From Kosakonia sp. H02 (GTDB lineage Bacteria > Pseudomonadota > Gammaproteobacteria > Enterobacterales > Enterobacteriaceae), in contig CP131915.1 of NCBI GenBank assembly GCA_030704225.1, forward strand, positions 2,914,001-2,978,000: a stretch of DNA of 64,000 nt, in the 5' to 3' direction. Positions 9,807 through 18,228 of the stretch are shown piece by piece. A model generated the notes under the pieces. It did no database searches, was not told the origin of the DNA, and was given only the letters and a program-made list of their open reading frames with translations. The stretch's first letter is position 1, and each line of letters starts with the position of its first letter. The translations under genes were made by a program, and so were the position numbers.

Positions 9807-10283
9807 ATGCAAGCTATTCCGATGACCTTACGTGGTGCCGAAAAGTTGCGCGAAGAACTGGAGTTTTTGAAAACCGTTCGTCGCCCTGAAATCATCGCCG
9901 CTATTGCGGAAGCCCGCGAGCATGGCGATCTTAAAGAAAACGCTGAATATCATGCGGCGCGTGAGCAGCAGGGTTTCTGTGAAGGTCGCATCAAAGATAT
10001 CGAAGCTAAGCTGTCCAATGCGCAGGTTATCGATATTTCAAAAATGCCGAAAAACGGCCGCGTCATTTTTGGTTCCACAGTCACTGTGTTGAACCTGGAT
10101 AATGACGAAGAGCAAACCTACCGTATCGTTGGTGATGACGAAGCCGATTTTAAGCAAAATCTTATCTCGGTAAATTCGCCAATCGCGCGTGGCCTGGTGG
10201 GTAAAGAGCAGGATGACGTTGTTGTCATTCGCACTCCCGGCGGCGAAGTCGAATACGAAATTATCAAAGTGGAATATCTTTGA
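9807..10283 (+). CDS. greA: GreA, transcript cleavage factor
   Basis: The 158-residue product has the family length. The N-terminal coiled coil carries the acidic tip (DLKENAEYHAAREQQ) that enters the RNA polymerase secondary channel and stimulates cleavage of backtracked RNA. A C-terminal globular domain binds polymerase. The ATG follows an AGAGGT ribosome site. Expression is probably set by the attenuator-like leader upstream, and a strong terminator follows. Confidence 0.98.
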   Translation: MQAIPMTLRGAEKLREELEFLKTVRRPEIIAAIAEAREHGDLKENAEYHAAREQQGFCEGRIKDIEAKLSNAQVIDISKMPKNGRVIFGSTVTVLNLDNDEEQTYRIVGDDEADFKQNLISVNSPIARGLVGKEQDDVVVIRTPGGEVEYEIIKVEYL

Positions 10284-10326
10284 TTGCGCCGTTAGCTCGA
10301 ATTGTTGACGGATTGTAAAGAAAAGA

Positions 10327-10349
10327 AAAAGGCCGCATTGCGGCCTTTT
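10327..10349 (+). terminator. Intrinsic terminator after greA
   Basis: A perfect 10-bp stem (AAAAGGCCGC / GCGGCCTTTT) with an ATT loop. It is preceded by an A-rich tract and so may also function for the convergent yhbY. Confidence 0.88.
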
Positions 10350-10435
10350 ATGAACTCCGGGAGCGTGGCATTTTGCACGTCTGCTGGTGGAAACCCCGCG
10401 TTTTACACAGATTTTGTGTTCAACTCAGGATATCC

Positions 10436-10729
10436 TTAGCGTGGCAGCGAAATTTTACGCTCTGCGGTTGGGCGATAAAGCACCAGCGTTTTACCGATGA
10501 CCTGTACGTTACTGGCACCGGTTTCGCGAACGATAGCTTCCACGATCAAGGATTTAGTTTCTCTGTCTTCAGAGGCAATCTTCACCTTGATAAGTTCATG
10601 GTGCTCTAGCGCTTGTTCAATCTCGGCCAGTACCCCTTCGGTCAAACCATTATTGCCAAGCATAACTACCGGCTTGAGCGGATGTGCCAGACCTTTCAGG
10701 TGCTGTTTTTGTTTAGTACTCAGATTCAT
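10436..10729 (-). CDS. yhbY: YhbY, CRM-domain RNA-binding protein
   Basis: The 97-residue product matches E. coli YhbY in length. It is a single CRM domain with the conserved GNNGLT loop (VVMLGNNGLTEGVL), which resembles the GNRG-type RNA-binding loop of the family. E. coli YhbY associates with pre-50S particles and is thought to act in large-subunit assembly. It is divergent from rlmE, another 50S-related gene. Confidence 0.95.
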   Translation of the reverse strand: MNLSTKQKQHLKGLAHPLKPVVMLGNNGLTEGVLAEIEQALEHHELIKVKIASEDRETKSLIVEAIVRETGASNVQVIGKTLVLYRPTAERKISLPR

Positions 10730-10848
10730 CGTATATTTTGCTTACGTTGGGATTGAAAACGGGTCATTCTACCGCCATCTCCTCTGTATCGCCAAATTGC
10801 ACGTCGAAAATTTATCGATGTCGACGATGAACCAAGGTGGAAAGTTAA

Positions 10849-11475
10849 ATGACAGGTAAAAAGCGTTCTGCCAGCTCAAGCCGTTGGCTTCAGGAACACT
10901 TTAGCGATAAATATGTTCAACAGGCGCAGAAAAAAGGGTTGCGTTCGCGAGCCTGGTTTAAACTTGATGAAATACAGCAAAGTGACAAGCTTTTTAAGCC
11001 GGGTATGACGGTTGTTGACCTGGGTGCTGCACCTGGTGGATGGTCGCAATACGCGGTCACACAAATCGGTGGTAATGGTCGTATTATCGCGTGCGATCTT
11101 TTACCGATGGATCCAATCGTTGGGGTGGACTTCCTTCAGGGCGATTTTCGTGATGAATTAGTACTGAAAGCCTTACTGGATCGCGTAGGTGACAGTAAAG
11201 TTCAGGTTGTCATGTCAGATATGGCACCCAACATGAGCGGAACCCCAGCTGTCGATATTCCCCGTTCCATGTATCTTGTGGAACTGGCGCTGGAAATGTG
11301 CCGCGATGTGTTGGCTCCAGGCGGTAATTTTTTAGTGAAGGTGTTCCAGGGCGAAGGTTTCGATGAGTATCTCACGGAAATTCGCTCCCTGTTTACGAAG
11401 GTTAAAGTGCGTAAACCGGACTCTTCGCGTGCTCGTTCGCGCGAAGTGTATATTGTAGCGACCGGGCGAAAATGA
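10849..11475 (+). CDS. rlmE: RlmE, 23S rRNA U2552 2'-O-methyltransferase
   Basis: The 208-residue product contains all four residues of the RrmJ/FtsJ catalytic tetrad at the E. coli positions: K38, D124, K164 and E199. The SAM-binding motif is VVDLGAAPGGWSQ at about 55-67. The enzyme uses SAM to methylate U2552 in the A-loop of 23S rRNA on the 50S subunit. It is 93 bases upstream of ftsH on the same strand, the classical heat-inducible ftsJ-ftsH arrangement. Confidence 0.97.
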   Translation: MTGKKRSASSSRWLQEHFSDKYVQQAQKKGLRSRAWFKLDEIQQSDKLFKPGMTVVDLGAAPGGWSQYAVTQIGGNGRIIACDLLPMDPIVGVDFLQGDFRDELVLKALLDRVGDSKVQVVMSDMAPNMSGTPAVDIPRSMYLVELALEMCRDVLAPGGNFLVKVFQGEGFDEYLTEIRSLFTKVKVRKPDSSRARSREVYIVATGRK

Positions 11476-11568
11476 TACCCCGTGGATTTCGGCCTTTGGT
11501 TTGAATGAAACGGGATATGTTGTATCCTGACGCTGTTTTTAACACAGTTGTAATATGAGGTTAATCCC

Positions 11569-13509
11569 TTGAGTGACATGGCGAAAAACCTAATACTCTG
11601 GCTGGTCATTGCCGTCGTGCTGATGTCAGTATTCCAGAGCTTTGGGCCCAGCGAGTCTAATGGCCGCAAGGTGGATTATTCTACCTTCCTGCAAGAGGTC
11701 AATCAGGACCAGGTTCGCGAAGCGCGTATCAACGGACGTGAGATCAACGTTACCAAGAAAGATAGTAACCGTTACACGACTTACATCCCGGTCAACGATC
11801 CTAAACTGCTCGACAACCTGCTGACCAAAAACGTCAAGGTTGTGGGTGAACCGCCTGAAGAGCCGAGCCTGCTGGCTAACATCTTCATTTCCTGGTTCCC
11901 GATGCTGTTGCTGATAGGGGTATGGATTTTCTTCATGCGCCAGATGCAGGGCGGCGGTGGCAAAGGTGCCATGTCGTTCGGCAAGAGCAAGGCGCGTATG
12001 CTTACGGAAGACCAGATCAAAACCACTTTTGCTGATGTTGCGGGCTGCGACGAAGCAAAAGAAGAAGTTGCCGAGCTGGTTGAATATCTGCGTGAGCCGA
12101 GCCGTTTCCAGAAACTGGGCGGTAAAATCCCGAAAGGCGTCCTGATGGTCGGCCCTCCGGGTACCGGTAAAACGCTGCTGGCGAAAGCTATCGCCGGTGA
12201 AGCGAAAGTGCCGTTCTTCACGATTTCCGGTTCTGACTTTGTTGAAATGTTTGTCGGTGTTGGTGCATCTCGTGTCCGTGACATGTTCGAACAGGCCAAG
12301 AAAGCCGCGCCGTGCATTATCTTCATTGATGAAATCGACGCCGTAGGTCGCCAGCGTGGCGCTGGTCTGGGTGGCGGTCACGATGAACGTGAACAGACGC
12401 TGAACCAGATGCTGGTTGAAATGGACGGTTTCGAAGGTAACGAAGGTATTATCGTTATCGCTGCAACCAACCGTCCGGATGTTCTGGACCCTGCGCTGCT
12501 GCGTCCGGGCCGCTTTGACCGCCAGGTCGTTGTTGGTCTGCCGGATGTCCGTGGTCGTGAGCAGATCCTGAAAGTCCATATGCGCCGTGTACCGCTGTCA
12601 CCGGATATCGACGCCGCAATTATTGCGCGTGGTACCCCGGGCTTCTCCGGTGCCGATCTGGCGAACCTGGTCAACGAAGCTGCGCTGTTTGCCGCTCGTG
12701 GTAACAAACGTGTTGTTTCGATGGTTGAGTTCGAAAAAGCGAAAGACAAAATCATGATGGGTGCGGAACGTCGCTCCATGGTGATGACGGAAGCGCAGAA
12801 AGAGTCTACCGCGTACCACGAAGCAGGCCATGCAATTATTGGACGTCTGGTTCCTGAACACGATCCGGTGCATAAAGTCACGATTATTCCGCGCGGCCGT
12901 GCGCTGGGTGTGACGTTCTTCCTGCCGGAAGGTGATGCAATCAGCGCCAGCCGTCAGAAACTGGAAAGCCAGATTTCAACTCTGTACGGCGGTCGCCTGG
13001 CAGAAGAGATTATCTACGGTGTGGAACATGTCTCCACCGGTGCGTCGAACGACATCAAAGTTGCGACAAACCTGGCGCGCAACATGGTCACGCAGTGGGG
13101 TTTCTCTGACAAACTCGGTCCGCTTCTGTATGCCGAAGAAGAGGGAGAAGTGTTCCTCGGTCGCTCGGTAGCGAAAGCGAAACATATGTCCGATGAGACG
13201 GCTCGTATCATCGACCAGGAAGTGAAAGCGCTGATTGAACGTAACTACAATCGCGCACGTCAGATCCTGAACGACAACATGGACATTCTGCATGCCATGA
13301 AAGATGCTCTGATGAAATATGAGACCATCGATGCACCGCAGATTGATGACCTGATGTCCCGTCGTGATGTTCGTCCGCCGGCTGGCTGGGAAGATCCGGG
13401 TACGAACAACTCTGACAACAACGGTACCCCGCGCGCGCCGCGTCCGGTTGATGAACCGCGTACGCCGAACCCGGGCAACACCATGTCAGAACAGTTGGGC
13501 GACAAGTAA
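11569..13509 (+). CDS. ftsH: FtsH, membrane-anchored AAA+ zinc protease
   Basis: The product is 646 residues with two N-terminal membrane helices (about 8-25 and 100-123). The AAA+ module has Walker A GPPGTGKT at 195-202 and an SRH region ending in RPGRFDRQ. The zinc site is HEAGH at 417-421. FtsH degrades LpxC, SecY, sigma32 and other substrates and is held by HflKC. I chose the TTG start at 11569 (MSDMAKN), as in the E. coli annotation; the ATG four codons in would give the shorter form. The tail after the protease domain is Pro/Asn-rich. Confidence 0.97.
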   Translation: MSDMAKNLILWLVIAVVLMSVFQSFGPSESNGRKVDYSTFLQEVNQDQVREARINGREINVTKKDSNRYTTYIPVNDPKLLDNLLTKNVKVVGEPPEEPSLLANIFISWFPMLLLIGVWIFFMRQMQGGGGKGAMSFGKSKARMLTEDQIKTTFADVAGCDEAKEEVAELVEYLREPSRFQKLGGKIPKGVLMVGPPGTGKTLLAKAIAGEAKVPFFTISGSDFVEMFVGVGASRVRDMFEQAKKAAPCIIFIDEIDAVGRQRGAGLGGGHDEREQTLNQMLVEMDGFEGNEGIIVIAATNRPDVLDPALLRPGRFDRQVVVGLPDVRGREQILKVHMRRVPLSPDIDAAIIARGTPGFSGADLANLVNEAALFAARGNKRVVSMVEFEKAKDKIMMGAERRSMVMTEAQKESTAYHEAGHAIIGRLVPEHDPVHKVTIIPRGRALGVTFFLPEGDAISASRQKLESQISTLYGGRLAEEIIYGVEHVSTGASNDIKVATNLARNMVTQWGFSDKLGPLLYAEEEGEVFLGRSVAKAKHMSDETARIIDQEVKALIERNYNRARQILNDNMDILHAMKDALMKYETIDAPQIDDLMSRRDVRPPAGWEDPGTNNSDNNGTPRAPRPVDEPRTPNPGNTMSEQLGDK

Positions 13510-13540
13510 GTTCTCGGCTGTTGATGAACTGTTTTTAACG

Positions 13541-13569
13541 AAAACCCCGGGGCGTGCTCCGGGGTTTTT
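13541..13569 (+). terminator. Intrinsic terminator after ftsH
   Basis: A 10-bp stem (AAAACCCCGG / CCGGGGTTTT) with an 8-nt loop is followed by T residues. folP starts about 40 bases later and may use read-through or its own promoter. Confidence 0.85.
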
Positions 13570-13608
13570 CTTTATCGTATAATCGCAATACTTTCAGGGA
13601 CTTTAGTC

Positions 13609-14457
13609 ATGAAACTTCATGCCCAGGGCTCCACGCTTGAGCTGTCTCATCCTCACGTCATGGGGATCCTCAACGTTACGCCGGACTCTTTTTCCGATGG
13701 CGGCGCGCATAACACACTGATTGAGGCGGTCAAACACGCAAATCTAATGATTAACGCGGGCGCGACAATTGTGGATATCGGGGGAGAATCCACCCGTCCC
13801 GGCGCGGCTGAAGTCAGCGTGGAAGAGGAGCTTGAACGGGTTATTCCGGTGGTAGAAGCGATTGCGCAGCGTTTCGAGGTCTGGATTTCCGTAGACACCT
13901 CTAAGCCAGAAGTGATTCGCGCTGCCGCACATGCAGGTGCACATATCATCAATGACATTCGCTCTCTGACAGAACCCGGCGCGCTGGAAGCCGCAGCACA
14001 AACGGGGCTGCCGGTCTGTCTGATGCACATGCAAGGGCAGCCGAAAACCATGCAGGAAGCGCCGAAATATGACGATGTTTTTGCCGACGTGAACCAATTC
14101 TTTGTCGAGAATATTGCGCGTTGCGAACGTGCCGGTATCGCAAAAGAGAAATTGTTGCTCGACCCGGGATTCGGTTTCGGTAAGAATCTCTCCCACAATT
14201 ATGCGCTGCTTGCCCGGTTATCAGAATTTCACCATTTCGGCTTACCGCTGTTAGTCGGAATGTCCCGTAAGTCGATGGTCGGCCAGTTGTTAAACGTCGG
14301 TCCTTCCGAGCGTTTAAGCGGCAGCCTGGCGTGTGCGGTTATTGCCGGGATGCAGGGCGCGCAGATTATTCGTGTTCACGATGTAAAAGAAACGGTTGAA
14401 GCTATGCGGGTGGTGGAAGCCACACTGTCAGCGAAGGAAAATAAACGCTATGAGTAA
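13609..14457 (+). CDS. folP: FolP, dihydropteroate synthase
   Basis: The 282-residue product is a TIM-barrel enzyme that condenses 6-hydroxymethyl-dihydropterin diphosphate with p-aminobenzoate in folate synthesis; it is the sulfonamide target. Family motifs are clear: MGILNVTPDSFSDGG near the N-terminus (pterin diphosphate site), GGESTRPGA at about 58-66, LLDPGFGFGK, and the C-terminal RVHDVKET. Its last eight bases overlap the start of glmM, so the two are coupled. Confidence 0.97.
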   Translation: MKLHAQGSTLELSHPHVMGILNVTPDSFSDGGAHNTLIEAVKHANLMINAGATIVDIGGESTRPGAAEVSVEEELERVIPVVEAIAQRFEVWISVDTSKPEVIRAAAHAGAHIINDIRSLTEPGALEAAAQTGLPVCLMHMQGQPKTMQEAPKYDDVFADVNQFFVENIARCERAGIAKEKLLLDPGFGFGKNLSHNYALLARLSEFHHFGLPLLVGMSRKSMVGQLLNVGPSERLSGSLACAVIAGMQGAQIIRVHDVKETVEAMRVVEATLSAKENKRYE

Positions 14458-15787
14458 TCGTAAATATTTTGGCACTGATGGCATTCGTGGCCGCGTTGGC
14501 GACGCACCAATCACCCCTGATTTCGTACTGAAACTGGGCTGGGCCGCAGGGAAAGTTCTCGCGCGCCACGGCTCACGTAAAATTATCATTGGCAAAGATA
14601 CCCGTATTTCTGGTTATATGCTGGAATCGGCTCTCGAAGCGGGGCTGGCAGCCGCCGGGCTTTCTGCCTCATTTACCGGACCAATGCCTACGCCAGCGGT
14701 GGCCTACCTGACCCGCACATTCCGCGCGGAAGCTGGCATTGTCATTTCCGCGTCGCATAACCCTTTCTATGACAACGGCATCAAATTCTTCTCTATCGAT
14801 GGCACCAAACTGCCGGACGCGGTTGAAGAAGCAATTGAAGCGGAGATGGAAAAAGAGCTGACCTGCGTGGATTCCGCCGAGCTTGGCAAAGCCAGCCGCA
14901 TTGTCGACGCCGCAGGCCGTTACATTGAATTTTGCAAAGCTACTTTCCCTAATGAACTCAGCCTTAATGGCCTGAGAGTCGTTGTCGATTGTGCCAATGG
15001 CGCGACCTACCATATTGCACCGAACGTTTTCCGCGAGCTGGGTGCAAAAGTGATTGCGATGGGCTGCGAGCCAGATGGCGTAAACATCAACGAAAAATGC
15101 GGTGCGACAGATGTCAACGCGCTGCAACAACGTGTGCAAGCGGAGAAAGCGGACCTGGGTATTGCCTTTGACGGCGATGGTGACCGCGTCATCATGGTTG
15201 ACCATGAAGGTAACAAAGTTGATGGCGATCAGATCATGTATATCATTGCGCGTGAAGGTTTGCGCCAGGGGCAATTGCGCGGCGGTGCGGTAGGAACGCT
15301 AATGAGCAATATGGGCCTGGAGCTGGCGCTGAAGCAACTGGGTATTCCTTTTGCCCGGGCGAAAGTGGGTGACCGCTACGTACTGGAAAAAATGCAGGAA
15401 AAAGGCTGGCGCATCGGTGCGGAAAATTCCGGTCATGTGATTCTGCTGGATAAAACCACCACCGGCGATGGCATTGTTGCTGGTTTACAGGTTGTCGCGG
15501 CGATGGTGCGTAACCATATGTCTTTGCACGATCTGTGCAGCGGTATGAAAATGTTCCCGCAGGTGCTGGTTAATGTGCGCTTTACAGCAGGGAAGGGCGA
15601 TCCGCTCGAAGATGAGACGGTAAAAGCCGTAATGGCGGACGTCGAAGCCACGCTGGGCAATCGCGGGCGCGTACTGTTGCGTAAGTCCGGTACTGAGCCG
15701 TTAATTCGCGTGATGGTTGAAGGCGAAGACGAGGCACAAGTGACTGCGCTGGCGCATCGCATTGCTGATGCGGTGAAAGCCGTATAA
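14450..15787 (+). CDS. glmM: GlmM, phosphoglucosamine mutase
   Basis: The 445-residue product has the E. coli length. It interconverts glucosamine-6-P and glucosamine-1-P for UDP-GlcNAc synthesis. The phosphoserine site is S102 in ISASHNP; the metal loop DGDGDR and the sugar-binding region GAENSGH are present, as is the C-terminal phosphate-binding RKSGTEPLIRVM. The ATG at 14450 lies inside the folP 3' end. A frame extending upstream to 14396 has no family support. Confidence 0.98.
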   Translation: MSNRKYFGTDGIRGRVGDAPITPDFVLKLGWAAGKVLARHGSRKIIIGKDTRISGYMLESALEAGLAAAGLSASFTGPMPTPAVAYLTRTFRAEAGIVISASHNPFYDNGIKFFSIDGTKLPDAVEEAIEAEMEKELTCVDSAELGKASRIVDAAGRYIEFCKATFPNELSLNGLRVVVDCANGATYHIAPNVFRELGAKVIAMGCEPDGVNINEKCGATDVNALQQRVQAEKADLGIAFDGDGDRVIMVDHEGNKVDGDQIMYIIAREGLRQGQLRGGAVGTLMSNMGLELALKQLGIPFARAKVGDRYVLEKMQEKGWRIGAENSGHVILLDKTTTGDGIVAGLQVVAAMVRNHMSLHDLCSGMKMFPQVLVNVRFTAGKGDPLEDETVKAVMADVEATLGNRGRVLLRKSGTEPLIRVMVEGEDEAQVTALAHRIADAVKAV

Positions 15788-15807
15788 TTGCGTGATAAGT
15801 GACTAAA

Positions 15808-15830
15808 AAGGCAGCTATTGCTGCCTCTTA
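15808..15830 (+). terminator. Possible terminator after glmM
   Basis: A 6- to 7-bp stem (AGGCAG / CTGCCT) is followed by a short, imperfect T-rich stretch, 22 bases after the glmM stop. The tail is weak, so termination may be partial. Confidence 0.5.
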
Positions 15831-15850
15831 ATTAGCGAAGGTTCGCAGTT

Positions 15851-15879
15851 TTGCTGTTTTTTTCCGCACTTGATAAAAT
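15851..15879 (+). promoter_or_regulatory. Candidate sigma70 promoter for secG-leuU
   Basis: TTGCTG and TAAAAT are 17 bp apart, 136 bases before the secG ATG. A second, weaker pairing (TTGCGA with TTAGTA around 15894-15921) is also possible. Both lie in the 227-base gap between glmM and secG. Confidence 0.55.
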
Positions 15880-16014
15880 GCACTGAAATTGCCCTTGCGA
15901 AGGTCATTCGCTTTGGTTAGTATTCACACCCGCTTCAGTGGGAAAGCAAGAAACCTCCCACTTTTATTGGTTTGAAGCATTGGCTGCGGCAACCCCGCAA
16001 GGAACAGGTTGATT

Positions 16015-16347
16015 ATGTACGAAGCTCTTTTAGTAGTTTTCCTTATTGTGGCACTGGCTCTCGTAGCCCTGATTATGCTGCAACAAGGTAAAGGCGCTGA
16101 CATGGGAGCCTCCTTTGGCGCTGGCGCGTCCGGTACGCTGTTCGGTTCAAGTGGTTCTGGTAACTTCATGACTCGTGCAACTGCTGTGCTGGCAACTCTG
16201 TTCTTTATTATTAGCCTTGTGCTGGGCAACATTAACAGCAACAAAACCAATAAAGGAAGCGAGTGGGAAAATCTGAGCGCACCGGCAAAGACTGAGCAAA
16301 CTCAGCCTGTAGCGCCGGCGCAGCCGACCAGCGATATCCCGCACTAA
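16015..16347 (+). CDS. secG: SecG, protein-export membrane protein
   Basis: The 110-residue product is the third subunit of the SecYEG translocon, which stimulates SecA-driven export. Two hydrophobic helices at about 2-23 and 53-72 flank the conserved LQQGKGADMGASFGAG loop. The C-terminal tail is polar and Pro/Thr/Gln-rich. The ATG (MYEALLVVF) follows a GGAACAGG ribosome site; an in-frame ATG two codons upstream is less likely. The leuU tRNA gene follows nine bases after the stop, probably on the same transcript. Confidence 0.97.
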   Translation: MYEALLVVFLIVALALVALIMLQQGKGADMGASFGAGASGTLFGSSGSGNFMTRATAVLATLFFIISLVLGNINSNKTNKGSEWENLSAPAKTEQTQPVAPAQPTSDIPH

Positions 16348-16356
16348 GTAAGTCGT

Positions 16357-16443
16357 GCCGAGGTGGTGGAATTGGTAGACACGCTACCTTGAGGTGGTAG
16401 TGCCCGATTGGGCTTACGGGTTCAAGTCCCGTCCTCGGTACCA
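16357..16443 (+). tRNA. leuU: tRNA-Leu (anticodon GAG)
   Basis: The 87-nt class II tRNA has acceptor stem GCCGAGG / CCTCGGT, D-loop GGTGGAATTGGTAGAC, anticodon loop with GAG (CTTGAGG), an extra-long variable arm (TGCCCGATTGGGCT), T-arm GGGTTCAAGTCCC and an encoded CCA end. It matches the E. coli leuU gene and has the same position downstream of secG. Confidence 0.98.
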
Positions 16444-16456
16444 ACATTCCGAAAGA

Positions 16457-16482
16457 AAGACATCGCAAGATGTCTTTTTTTT
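16457..16482 (+). terminator. Intrinsic terminator after leuU
   Basis: An 8-bp stem (AAGACATC / GATGTCTT) with a GCAA tetraloop is followed by a run of eight T residues, 14 bases past the tRNA. Confidence 0.9.
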
Positions 16483-16507
16483 CGTCTGTACATTTTCAGT
16501 CGCCATT

Positions 16508-16532
16508 AAAAAAGCGCCCCAAGGCGCTTTTT
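16508..16532. terminator. Terminator for argG, possibly bidirectional
   Basis: The stem AAAAAAGCGCC / GGCGCTTTTT with a short loop lies just past the argG stop. It has a T-tract in both directions. It serves argG (minus strand) and backs up the leuU terminator. Confidence 0.85.
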
Positions 16533-16550
16533 GTATTTCTGTCGCAGCGA

Positions 16551-17897
16551 TTACTTCTTGTCGCTGTGCTCCAGGTTTTCAACCTGCGGCAGGCCGTTAC
16601 CCGAAGTCGTAGTCAGCAAACCCGTTTGCACATAATTGATCAGTTTCTCGCGCGTATCGGTAATATCCAGATTACGCATGGTCAACTGACCAATACGGTC
16701 ATCTGGCGAAAACACGGAATCACCTTTTTCCATGGTCAGGCGCTCTGCCTGGTAAGTCAGATTGTCAGAAACCGTGTTCAGAATCGAATAGTCATTACCA
16801 CGGCGCAGCTCCAGCGTGACTTCACCGGTGATTGCACTTGCTACCCAGCGTTGCAGAGAATCGCGCAGCATCAGTGCTTGCGGATCAAACCAGCGGCCCT
16901 GATACAGCAGACGCCCCAACTGACGACCATGAGCATGGTATTGCTCGATGGTATCTTCGTTATGAATACCGGTTAACAAACGCTCGTAAGCGATGTGCAA
17001 TAGCGCCATCCCCGGAGCTTCGTAAATGCCACGGCTTTTTGCTTCGATAATACGGTTTTCAATCTGATCGCTCATCCCCAGGCCATGACGGCCGCCGATG
17101 CGGTTGGCTTCCAGCATCAACTCCACGTCATCGGCAAAGGTTTTTCCATTCAGCGCGACCGGGTGACCACGTTCAAACCGTACGGTTACTTCTTCCGCCT
17201 GGATTTTAACGCTCTCATCCCAGAACTTAACACCCATGATCGGATTAACGATTTTCACACTTGAATTGAGGAATTCGAGATCTTTCGCTTCGTGCGTTGC
17301 CCCCAACATATTGGAATCGGTTGAGTACGCTTTTTCTGCCGACATCTTATAATCGAAACCAGATGCGGTCATAAATTCAGACATTTCCTGACGGCCACCC
17401 AGCTCATCAATAAAGTCGGTATCAAGCCAGGGTTTGTAGATTTTCAGTTCAGCATTAGTCAGCAGACCGTAACGGTAGAAACGCTCAATATCGTTACCTT
17501 TATAGGTGCTGCCGTCACCCCAGATATTCACGCCATCTTCTTTCATCGCTGCAACCAGCATGGTGCCTGTCACCGCGCGGCCCAGCGGGGTGGTATTAAA
17601 GTAGGTCAAACCGCCGGTAGTATTGTGGAAAGCGCCACACTGAATGGCGGCAATGCCTTCAGAGACCAACTGTTTGCGGCAGTCGATCAGGCGCGCATTT
17701 TCCGCACCGTATTCTTTCGCGCGACGAGGGATTGCCTCATAGTCATCCTCATCAGGCTGGCCCAGGTTTGCAGTATATGCATACGGAACCGCGCCTTTCT
17801 GGCGCATCCACAACAGCGCTGCGCTGGTGTCCAGACCGCCGGAGAAAGCGATACCAATACGTTGACCTGTGGGAAGATGCTTGAGAATCGTTGTCAT
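16551..17897 (-). CDS. argG: ArgG, argininosuccinate synthase
   Basis: The 448-residue product (E. coli 447) belongs to the class II ArgG type. It condenses citrulline and aspartate with ATP in arginine synthesis. The ATP pyrophosphatase P-loop is FSGGLDTSA near residue 17, and the region around GDGSTYKGNDIERF is conserved. I chose the start MTTILKHLP at 17897; upstream in-frame Met codons (to 17963) lie in the operator region. Paired ARG boxes lie about 80-120 bases upstream, so ArgR repression is expected. Confidence 0.97.
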   Translation of the reverse strand: MTTILKHLPTGQRIGIAFSGGLDTSAALLWMRQKGAVPYAYTANLGQPDEDDYEAIPRRAKEYGAENARLIDCRKQLVSEGIAAIQCGAFHNTTGGLTYFNTTPLGRAVTGTMLVAAMKEDGVNIWGDGSTYKGNDIERFYRYGLLTNAELKIYKPWLDTDFIDELGGRQEMSEFMTASGFDYKMSAEKAYSTDSNMLGATHEAKDLEFLNSSVKIVNPIMGVKFWDESVKIQAEEVTVRFERGHPVALNGKTFADDVELMLEANRIGGRHGLGMSDQIENRIIEAKSRGIYEAPGMALLHIAYERLLTGIHNEDTIEQYHAHGRQLGRLLYQGRWFDPQALMLRDSLQRWVASAITGEVTLELRRGNDYSILNTVSDNLTYQAERLTMEKGDSVFSPDDRIGQLTMRNLDITDTREKLINYVQTGLLTTTSGNGLPQVENLEHSDKK

Positions 17898-17978
17898 AAA
17901 AAAATCCCTGCTTGATAGACCGATGGTGAGAGACTTAATAGCCACGCCATGAAATTTGTGCATTCGTTCGAATTAACG

Positions 17979-18017
17979 AGTGAATGATTATGCAAAATAA
18001 ATGAGTTTTCATTTAAT
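17979..18017 (-). promoter_or_regulatory. Tandem ARG boxes (ArgR operator) upstream of argG
   Basis: Two 18-bp boxes resemble the ArgR consensus (TGAAT-N4-ATTCA core). Box 1 core is TGAAT GATT ATGCA at 17981-17994; box 2 core is TGAGT TTTC ATTTA at 18002-18015. Their cores start 21 bp apart, leaving 3 bp between boxes, the spacing typical of ArgR hexamer sites. A weaker third match starts at 17959. In E. coli the argG and metY promoters are divergent and both respond to ArgR. Confidence 0.72.
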
Positions 18018-18151
18018 CATCTTTTGACAAAGACCGGAAGAGAAGAGTGCAATTTTCATCGCGATAGTGAAGGGCGCTCAGGTTCGCCAACTTAAAAACG
18101 CGCTTAAGAATATGCACAAGCCGCGGCGCACGGCATGGTAAATTTGGGCGG

Positions 18152-18181
18152 TTGACAGATAGTTAAGTTTATCAATATACT
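18152..18181 (+). promoter_or_regulatory. Near-consensus promoter upstream of metY
   Basis: A perfect TTGACA and a TATACT are separated by 18 bp. It points toward metY, 92 bases away. Directly downstream is a fragment resembling the 3' end of tRNA-Leu, so it may be the surviving promoter of a lost tRNA gene that now adds to metY transcription. Confidence 0.68.
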
Positions 18182-18196
18182 ACAGGCCGGTTTTAC

Positions 18197-18214
18197 GTCC
18201 CGTCTTCGGTACCA
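18197..18214 (+). pseudogene. Relic matching the 3' end of tRNA-Leu (leuU)
   Basis: The 18 bases match 17 of 18 with the last 18 bases of leuU (16426-16443), including the CCA end: GTCCCGTC-T/C-TCGGTACCA. Nothing else of a tRNA body is recognisable upstream. It could be a deleted tRNA gene, a recombination scar or an old attachment-site copy. It lies between argG and metY, 1.8 kb from leuU. Confidence 0.6.
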
Positions 18215-18228
18215 AATCCCAGCATTAT

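Noticed and set aside
16357..18214. argG as a mobile element integrated at leuU
   Set aside because: The repeated tRNA end flanks argG, but the interval holds only the core biosynthetic gene in its usual neighbourhood, with no integrase or other mobile gene. The repeat is better treated as a relic.
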